A stretch of 64,000 bases of DNA, taken from contig CAZWVM010000002.1 in NCBI GenBank assembly GCA_964637705.1, positions 1-64,000 on the forward strand. The letters are read 5' to 3'. Shown here in pieces: positions 58,642 to 64,000 of this stretch. Both the position numbers and the translations under genes were made by a program. Source of the DNA: CAZWVM01 sp964637705 (GTDB lineage Bacteria > UBA8481). The notes beneath the pieces are model-generated. The model saw only the letters and a program-made list of their open reading frames with translations. It ran no database searches and had not been told where the DNA came from. Each line of letters opens with the position of its first letter. Position 1 is the stretch's first letter.

Positions 58642-59220
58642 ATGGAAGATCGACGGGGAGGGGATCACGGGTACGCTCGATGGGTAACCTGGATCCTGCT
58701 GGAAAATCTGCCGCGCGCCTGGCGCATCGCGATTTTCCTGGCGCTCGGCGCGGCCGCCGGCACGGGCGCGGCCGTCGCCCGGATCTCCCGCGCCGTATCC
58801 TATCTCTCCGACGAGCCTTCAACCTGCATGAACTGCCATGTCATGACGGATGCGCACGCGACGTGGGAACGGGGCAGCCACGGCCGCGTGGCGGTCTGCG
58901 TGGATTGCCATGTTCCTCACACGAACCCGGTGGCGGCCTACGCCTTCAAGGGGCAGGACGGGATGAGGCACTCCTACGTCTTCACTTTCCGCCTCGAGCC
59001 GCAGGTCCTGAGGCTCAACGAGGCCGCGAGGCCGGTGGTGCAGGAGAACTGCCTTCGCTGTCATGCGGACCTCTTCCAGATGGTGAGGCTCGCGTCACAG
59101 AGCGAGCGCGCCTGCTGGGACTGCCATGACAACGCGCACGGTGCCGTGCAGAGCCTCTCGGCTTCGCCCGAAACCCTGCGGCCGCGCCTGCCGGACGCCG
59201 GTTGGAGTTGGTTGAAATGA
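58642..59220 (+). CDS. nrfH: NrfH-type tetraheme quinol dehydrogenase subunit
   Basis: The 192-residue protein has one membrane helix (IAIFLALGAAAGTGAAVARI) and four CXXCH motifs (CMNCH, CVDCH, CLRCH, CWDCH). The NrfH features STCMNCHVMTDAHATWERGSH and CVDCHVPHTN are kept. NrfH oxidises menaquinol and passes electrons to NrfA. A short GAGG precedes the ATG. The gene lies 34 bases before nrfA. Confidence 0.93.
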   Translation: MEDRRGGDHGYARWVTWILLENLPRAWRIAIFLALGAAAGTGAAVARISRAVSYLSDEPSTCMNCHVMTDAHATWERGSHGRVAVCVDCHVPHTNPVAAYAFKGQDGMRHSYVFTFRLEPQVLRLNEAARPVVQENCLRCHADLFQMVRLASQSERACWDCHDNAHGAVQSLSASPETLRPRLPDAGWSWLK

Positions 59221-59254
59221 CGAGGATCCGTTTCGCGATCGAAGGAGGAAGACG

Positions 59255-60670
59255 ATGAAGGAATCGAACGCACAGGACACCACGAAGACGATGCCCCGCT
59301 GGGTCGGTCCCGCGCTCTTCGTGCTCTCGGCCGGCGTCGTATTTCTCCTCGCCCTGCTCGCCGTCTCGATCATGGAGCGGCGCTGGGAGGCGCAGAGGCC
59401 GGCGATGGCCCTCGCCCCGATCGGCGAATGGGAGACGGACAACGCCGCGTGGGGCCGTAATTATCCGCGCGAGTACGATTCCTGGCGTCAGACCGAGATC
59501 GACAACACCCGGACGAAGTTCGGCGGAGCATTTCCCCGCGACTATCTCGACGAGAACCCGCGCCTCTGCATCCTCTTCGCGGGCTACGGCTTCAGCAAGG
59601 ACTACCGCCAGGCGCGGGGGCATTTCCACTCGGTCACCGACGTGACCTCCACGCTCCGCGTCAACGATTCCACCGTGGCGACCTGCTGGACCTGCAAGAG
59701 CCCGGACGTGCCGCGCCTCATGCACGAGGCGGGTTCGCCCGCGGCCTTCTACAACCGTCGCTTCATGGACCTCAAGGGCGAGATCACCAACGCCATCGGG
59801 TGCCTCGACTGCCACGATCCGGGCGACATGACCCTGAACATCAGCCGCCCGGCCCTCACCGAGGCCTACCAGGCCCGGGGACTCGAGATCGGCCGCTCCA
59901 CTCACCAGGAGATGCGGGCTCTCGTCTGCGCCCAGTGCCACGTTGAGTACTACTTCAAGGATACGACCTACCTCACCTTCCCCTGGCAGAAGGGCATGAC
60001 CGTCGAGGATATGATCGCCTATTACGACGAGATGAACTTCACCGACTGGGTGCACCCCGTCTCGGGCACGCCCATGCTCAAGGCCCAGCACCCCGATTTC
60101 GAGCTCTGGTCCACCGGCGTCCACGCCTTCCGCGGCGTGACCTGCGCCGACTGCCACATGCCTTATCGTTCCGAAGGCGGCGTGAAGTTCACGGACCACC
60201 GCGTCCAGAGCCCCCTGGAGAACATCGCGAATTCCTGCGGCGTCTGCCATCGCTGGAGCGAGGCCGAGATCCGGTCGCGCGTCGAGTCGATCCAGACGAA
60301 GGTCTTCGACCTGCGCACGGCCGCCGAGGACGCGCTCGCCCGGGCTCATTTCGACGTCGCGGCGGCCGCGCAGGCGGGCGTCTCGGCGGACGCCCTCGCC
60401 CGCGTTCGAAAGGATCTTCGCCACGCCCAGTTCCGCTGGGACTACGTCGCAGCCTCCAACGGCATGGGCTTCCACTCGCCGCAGGAATCGATGCGCATCC
60501 TCGGTGATGCGGTGAACGGCGCCCAGCAGATCCGCATTTCCGTCGCGCGGCTCCTGGCCGCCCGGGGCATCTCGGCCGAGCCGAAGTACCCCGACATCGC
60601 GACCCGGGAAAAGGCCTTCGGCGTGGCCAAGGCCTTCGTCGAGAATCATCCGCCGCGCCTCCTTGACTGA
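59255..60670 (+). CDS. nrfA: Ammonia-forming cytochrome c nitrite reductase
   Basis: The 471-residue pentaheme enzyme has the lysine-ligated catalytic heme motif CWTCK (144-148) and four CXXCH motifs (CLDCH, CAQCH, CADCH, CGVCH). CAQCHVEYYFKD, near the calcium and active site, and HPDFELWSTGVHAFRGVTC match NrfA closely. An uncleaved N-terminal anchor (ALFVLSAGVVFLLALLAV) is likely. It reduces nitrite to ammonium with six electrons in the periplasm. GAAGGAGG precedes the ATG. Confidence 0.96.
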   Translation: MKESNAQDTTKTMPRWVGPALFVLSAGVVFLLALLAVSIMERRWEAQRPAMALAPIGEWETDNAAWGRNYPREYDSWRQTEIDNTRTKFGGAFPRDYLDENPRLCILFAGYGFSKDYRQARGHFHSVTDVTSTLRVNDSTVATCWTCKSPDVPRLMHEAGSPAAFYNRRFMDLKGEITNAIGCLDCHDPGDMTLNISRPALTEAYQARGLEIGRSTHQEMRALVCAQCHVEYYFKDTTYLTFPWQKGMTVEDMIAYYDEMNFTDWVHPVSGTPMLKAQHPDFELWSTGVHAFRGVTCADCHMPYRSEGGVKFTDHRVQSPLENIANSCGVCHRWSEAEIRSRVESIQTKVFDLRTAAEDALARAHFDVAAAAQAGVSADALARVRKDLRHAQFRWDYVAASNGMGFHSPQESMRILGDAVNGAQQIRISVARLLAARGISAEPKYPDIATREKAFGVAKAFVENHPPRLLD

Positions 60671-60691
60671 GATCGACTGTCGCGGGTGCCC

Positions 60692-60778
60692 AGGAAAAGG
60701 GGACATTCTACTTTTCCCATGTCGACCGGGTTCCATTATGAGGGTCCAAAAATAAAGGTGAATGTCCCTATTTTTCCC
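60692..60778. repeat. Imperfect inverted repeat, MITE/REP-like element
   Basis: The left arm reads AGGAAAAGGGGACATTCTAC (60692-60711) and continues with CTTTTCCC. The right arm is its near-complement, with AAAGGTGAATGTCCC followed by TATTTTTCCC. About 30 bases separate them. GGGACATTC-type termini resemble elements seen near REP-associated IS200-like transposases. No transposase is in the window. Confidence 0.6.
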
Positions 60779-60837
60779 AAGGATCTGGACAGCCCGCGGA
60801 GAAAGAGGGAGACTCGGCGTCTCGGGGGTCGGTGGCC

Positions 60838-63141
60838 ATGAAGGCGTCGCGGCTCAGTCTCTGGTTGATCGGCGGTATCGTCCTGGTCGCGCTCGGCGTG
60901 ACGTGGGTGGGATGGGATCGCATCGCGGGTCCGAAGCGGACTGCCGCCGCTCCGCTCCAGGATCCCGTGCTCGAATGGCTTCGCCAGCACCAGGGTGCCG
61001 GATGCCTCCTCGCCTCCGACGAGAAGACCGGCAACGCCTACACCTACGACCAGGCCCTTGCCGCCATCGCCTTCGTATCGCTCGGCGAACCGGAACGGGC
61101 GCGCCGCATCCTCGAGGAATTCGAACGGCTGGCCGCTCCGCCGTTCAAAGGCTACTGCGACTTTTACCCCGTTGACGGTCACCTCGAGCCTGACGCGCGC
61201 GCGGGCGGCCCGAACGCCTGGATCCTCCTCGCGATCAATCTCTACACCCAGAAGACCGGCGATCCCTCCTTCCTGCCCCTCGCACGGACCATCGCGGACT
61301 GGCTCCTGACCCTGCAGACCCGCGAGGGCGGCATCGCGGGCGGGTTTGGCAAGTGGGGCCAGCCCATGGACTGGGTCGCGACCGAGCACAACCTCGATGC
61401 CGTCGCGGCCTTCCGGGATCTCGCGACCCTGACGGGTGAAGAGAAATACCGGGCCGCCGCGGTCCGCATCCTCGCTTGGCTATTGAAGGAACCGTATTCG
61501 TCGCGACTGCCTCATCCCGCGAACGGCCGCCAGGATCCCAATTACGCCACGGACCTCTCGAGCTGGGGCGTCCTGGCCCTGGGCGCCCGGATGACGCCCG
61601 TCCTCGATCATGCCGAACGCATGGCGCTCAACAGCCGGACCTATCTCGACCGCCAGGTCACGGGCTTCGACTTCGGCGGAGCCTATGGAGACACGACCTG
61701 GCCGGACCGCGACGCGGTCTGGTTCGAAGGAACCGGCCAGATGGTCTGCGCATACCAGCTCGCGGGGAGGAAGAACGAGGCCGAGCGCTATCTCGCGTCG
61801 CTCACGGAGGCCCTGACGCCCAGCGCGAATTACGTCGGGACCACGGGTCTGCCATACGCCTCCAACCCGGGTACTCCGCCCTACGCCGGGTGGGTCATGC
61901 CCTCCGACCGCCTCTGCGTCTCCTCTTCCGCCTGGTATCTCTTCGCCCGCTACGGGATCAATCCCTTCTGCGCTTATCCCAGCACCGAGTCGGCGAACGA
62001 AACCCTCTTCGCGCTCCTGCCCCTGGTGCCCTCCGATGCGTCGGCGCCGCTCCTCGACGATTTCGCGAATCTCTCTTCGCTCGCCCTGGGCGCCTCCTAC
62101 CGGGCCCGCGGGAGCGCCTCCGCTCGGTGGAAGATCGCGATCGAACGGGTTCGCGAGGTTCCGCTCGCGCGCCTGGATTTCCTTCCCAAGGGCGAGACCT
62201 GCGTCTACCCGGAGTTCCTGGGCCGCGAGAAGACGGTGCCGCGTGTCCGCTTCGTGAGGACGTTTGTCGATACCGCGCCCTCTATCGCTCCGTATCGACA
62301 GATCGAGATCGAGTTCCATGCGGACGGGTCGCGAAACTGGTTCGCGCTGGAACAGGTCGGCGGCGGCGGCGAGACCGTGATCGGCCGGTGGCCGCTCGCG
62401 CCGGCAGGATGGCGCACCGTCCGGGCGAACCTGGCGCCCGCCGCATCGCTGGAAGGTTATGGCCTTCGCATCGAGGGCATGGACATCGTCGGAAGCGTGG
62501 TCATGGTTCGAAAAGTGAGATTGTGCGAGGACGCGGCTCCCGCGCCTCCGCCGGCTCCCGAGCCCCAGCCGATCGTCGACGGTTCCCGGATCCGGCTCAC
62601 CGGCATGGAGTCGATGAAGGTGGGAACTTCCGGGACCGTCGGGGTCTACGGCGCGGCCGAAACGGACTGGAAGGTCCCGGGCCCGAAGAGCTGGTTCGTC
62701 GCGCCGACCGACACCGAGGGATACGGGCCGGAGTGGCTTCACGACGGCCTTCAGAGCTTCCGCATTCTCTGGCGCACGACGCCCGAGTTGAACTGGGGAT
62801 CGTTCTCGCTGCAGCTCGGCGAGATCGACGAGGCGCGCCGCCGGCCCGTGCCCATGGATCTCTCGCGCTATCGCCGCCTGGTCTTCTGGGCGCGTGGCGC
62901 GAACGGAGGAGAGGCCTTCAAACCGATTCTACGGACCGCTTCGTCGCCGACACTGAATCCCGACGTCGCGGGCGCGGAGGATCGGGCCGCGGACATCTGG
63001 CGCCTTCACGAGATCGATCTCGCCGCGCTTCTGAAGGGGAAAGAGCCCCGGGTCGAGATGATCGGGCTCGACCTGGATTGCTCCGCGGCGGCCCAAGGGA
63101 CGGTCTACACCGACGACTGGTGGCTGGAGGAGGGGCGATGA
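60838..63141 (+). CDS. Membrane-anchored alpha/alpha-toroid protein with C-terminal beta-rich domain
   Basis: The 767-residue protein has an N-terminal anchor (LSLWLIGGIVLVALGVTWVG), then hairpin helices of a six-hairpin (alpha/alpha)6 glycosidase-like fold (about 45-400; GPNAWILLAINLYTQKTGD, TEHNLDAVAAFRDLATLTGE, WFEGTGQMVCAYQLAGRKNE), a beta region (about 400-560) and a C-terminal domain (about 575-767) homologous to the next gene product. Glycan hydrolase or epimerase activity is possible; no catalytic residues can be assigned. ATG at 60838 is preferred to GTG at 60832. Confidence 0.8.
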   Translation: MKASRLSLWLIGGIVLVALGVTWVGWDRIAGPKRTAAAPLQDPVLEWLRQHQGAGCLLASDEKTGNAYTYDQALAAIAFVSLGEPERARRILEEFERLAAPPFKGYCDFYPVDGHLEPDARAGGPNAWILLAINLYTQKTGDPSFLPLARTIADWLLTLQTREGGIAGGFGKWGQPMDWVATEHNLDAVAAFRDLATLTGEEKYRAAAVRILAWLLKEPYSSRLPHPANGRQDPNYATDLSSWGVLALGARMTPVLDHAERMALNSRTYLDRQVTGFDFGGAYGDTTWPDRDAVWFEGTGQMVCAYQLAGRKNEAERYLASLTEALTPSANYVGTTGLPYASNPGTPPYAGWVMPSDRLCVSSSAWYLFARYGINPFCAYPSTESANETLFALLPLVPSDASAPLLDDFANLSSLALGASYRARGSASARWKIAIERVREVPLARLDFLPKGETCVYPEFLGREKTVPRVRFVRTFVDTAPSIAPYRQIEIEFHADGSRNWFALEQVGGGGETVIGRWPLAPAGWRTVRANLAPAASLEGYGLRIEGMDIVGSVVMVRKVRLCEDAAPAPPPAPEPQPIVDGSRIRLTGMESMKVGTSGTVGVYGAAETDWKVPGPKSWFVAPTDTEGYGPEWLHDGLQSFRILWRTTPELNWGSFSLQLGEIDEARRRPVPMDLSRYRRLVFWARGANGGEAFKPILRTASSPTLNPDVAGAEDRAADIWRLHEIDLAALLKGKEPRVEMIGLDLDCSAAAQGTVYTDDWWLEEGR

Positions 63142-63881
63142 AGAGGATCGTGCGCGGGTTCGGGGTTATGTTTCTCGTCTGCTCCGCCATCTCCTGCGGC
63201 GGCCGGCCGGATGCGACGATTCCGCCGGCGCCGCCGGAGATGGCGGGCGACGCGACGCCGGGCGAGGCGAGCGGCCCGATCATCACGCTCGACGGCGAGT
63301 CGGCCGCCGTCGTCGCGCCGCGGGTCGTCGACGCCTCGGGCCGCCTCGTCGTCTCGGACTTCGAATCGATGGAGATCGCCTTCGGGGGCAGCCTCGGCGT
63401 GTATGGCGGCGCGGAACCGAACTGGGACGATCCGGGTCCGAAGAGTTGGTTCGTCATGCCGGGCGAGCCCGGCTACGGAACGGAATGGGTCCACACCGGA
63501 CGGCAGAGTTTCCGGATCAAGTGGAAACCGGACGTCGTCGACTGGGCGAGTTTCGCCATTCTCCTCGGGCCCTTCTTCGAGGGGCAAGCGCGCCCGAAGC
63601 CGGCGGATCTCTCGGCATTCCGGACGCTGACCTTCTGGGCGAGAGGAGAGAAGGGCGGCGAGGAGTTCCAGTTCGTCGCCCGCTCGGCTTCCGCCGCGGA
63701 TCTCCAGCCCGATCTCAAGGGCCGGACATACCGGGCCAACCCCGAGTGGACAAGGTACGAGATCGATCTCCAGGAACTCTTCGGAGAGAACCGCCGGATC
63801 GAGATGGTGGGGCTGAGGCCGGGGCGGTTGCCCCTGGATCGCGGAACGATCTACACCGACGACTGGAGCCTCACCCGGTAG
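63138..63881 (+). CDS. Lipoprotein with the duplicated beta-rich domain
   Basis: The 247-residue protein has a lipoprotein signal (VMFLVCSAISC lipobox) and a Pro/Ala linker, then a domain (about 65-247) clearly related to the C terminus of its upstream neighbour. Shared motifs are FESMEIAFGGSLGVYGGAE, DPGPKSWFV, GYGTEWVHTGRQSFRI, RTLTFWARGEKGGEEF and GTIYTDDWSLTR. The fold looks like a galactose-binding or concanavalin-type sandwich. It overlaps the preceding gene (ATGA). A surface carbohydrate-binding role is likely but not shown. Confidence 0.8.
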   Translation: MKRIVRGFGVMFLVCSAISCGGRPDATIPPAPPEMAGDATPGEASGPIITLDGESAAVVAPRVVDASGRLVVSDFESMEIAFGGSLGVYGGAEPNWDDPGPKSWFVMPGEPGYGTEWVHTGRQSFRIKWKPDVVDWASFAILLGPFFEGQARPKPADLSAFRTLTFWARGEKGGEEFQFVARSASAADLQPDLKGRTYRANPEWTRYEIDLQELFGENRRIEMVGLRPGRLPLDRGTIYTDDWSLTR

Positions 63882-63961
63882 CGGTTTTCCGTGACGCTCG
63901 GACGCGGATGAGATATGAATAGCCGACGTTCGTGAACCTTCTCCCGAGGCGAGGATCCATC

Positions 63962-64000
63962 ATGTATTGGCAGAAGAAGGAAGAGACGATGAGCCGGGCG
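63962..64000 (+). CDS. Possible start of a gene cut by the window edge
   Basis: An ATG at 63962 (MYWQKKEETMSRA...) lies after GAGGCGAGGATCC, a fair ribosome site, and stays open to the end. Only 13 codons are visible, so no function can be given. ATG at 63989 is an alternative start. Confidence 0.35.
   Translation, partial: MYWQKKEETMSRA

Noticed and set aside
1..64000. tRNA, rRNA, CRISPR arrays, prophage or complete insertion sequences
   Set aside because: No cloverleaf, rRNA segment, regularly spaced repeat array, integrase or transposase was seen on either strand.

Overview
The window is a draft-quality piece (one run of ten Ns at 16207-16216) of a high-G+C, Gram-negative, flagellated bacterium with very heavy c-type cytochrome metabolism. 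Gram-negative markers are a family-9 LPS-type heptosyltransferase, an outer-membrane beta-barrel, MurJ and lipoprotein signals. FlgL and sigma-28-like promoters point to flagella. No marker in the window fixes the phylum. Its style (NtrC-type sigma-54 control, NrfHA, huge multiheme cytochromes, HybA/HybB-like modules) is seen in Deltaproteobacteria-like and several uncultured lineages, so I leave taxonomy open.

Layout. 1-5702: nadB (partial), maf, a secreted TPR protein, a GT9 glycosyltransferase and two tandem cyclic-nucleotide-binding paralogues. 5780-9605: a small leaderless flagellar-type ORF, an anti-sigma-like zinc-finger protein, a PilS-like membrane/PAS protein without a kinase, ppx and dus. 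9612-12761 (minus): a three-gene quinone-interacting redox module (anchored lipoyl-like protein, four-cluster ferredoxin, HybB/NrfD fused to a six-heme cytochrome) behind a sigma-54 promoter; its likely NtrC-type activator lies upstream at 12974-14317. 14452-15594: tatA and a TatB-TatC fusion. 15656-19303: a degenerate NtrC-like regulator containing an assembly scar, an archaemetzincin and a heme-c-bearing sensor kinase. 19407-24459: a Met/His-rich TPR protein, then resB-ccsA-hemX-hemA, the System II cytochrome c maturation and heme supply genes.

24460-24896 is an AT-rich island that leads into the centre of the window. 24897-31333 encodes a tetraheme cytochrome, an outer-membrane beta-barrel, a 13-heme lipoprotein and a 14-heme lipoprotein, and ends at a clear terminator. 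31485-38763 encodes a DUF2085 membrane protein, a 27-heme NapC-anchored cytochrome and two tandem 14-heme/cytochrome b fusions. The two units together encode 86 predicted c-hemes and could span quinone pool, periplasm and outer membrane. I read them as an undescribed porin-cytochrome extracellular electron transfer conduit.

38864-44773: a GAF/degenerate-GGDEF protein, murJ, flgL and DoxX. 44887-49268: a peroxiredoxin-like protein and a translationally coupled cluster of class IV aminotransferase, SDR, ketosynthase and alpha-oxoamine synthase. 49146-58491: trmJ, a DnaE-type PHP domain fused to TPRs, surface-glycan and phosphatase genes, a radical SAM protein and an MFS exporter. 58642-60670: nrfHA (ammonia-forming nitrite reductase) behind a perfect palindrome. 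60692-60778: a MITE/REP-like inverted repeat. 60838-63881: an alpha/alpha-toroid protein and a lipoprotein that share a duplicated beta-rich domain.

How it fits together: heme synthesis, cytochrome c maturation, heme-based sensing, Tat export, quinol oxidation modules and terminal reductases are adjacent, so this region looks like the organism's respiratory island.
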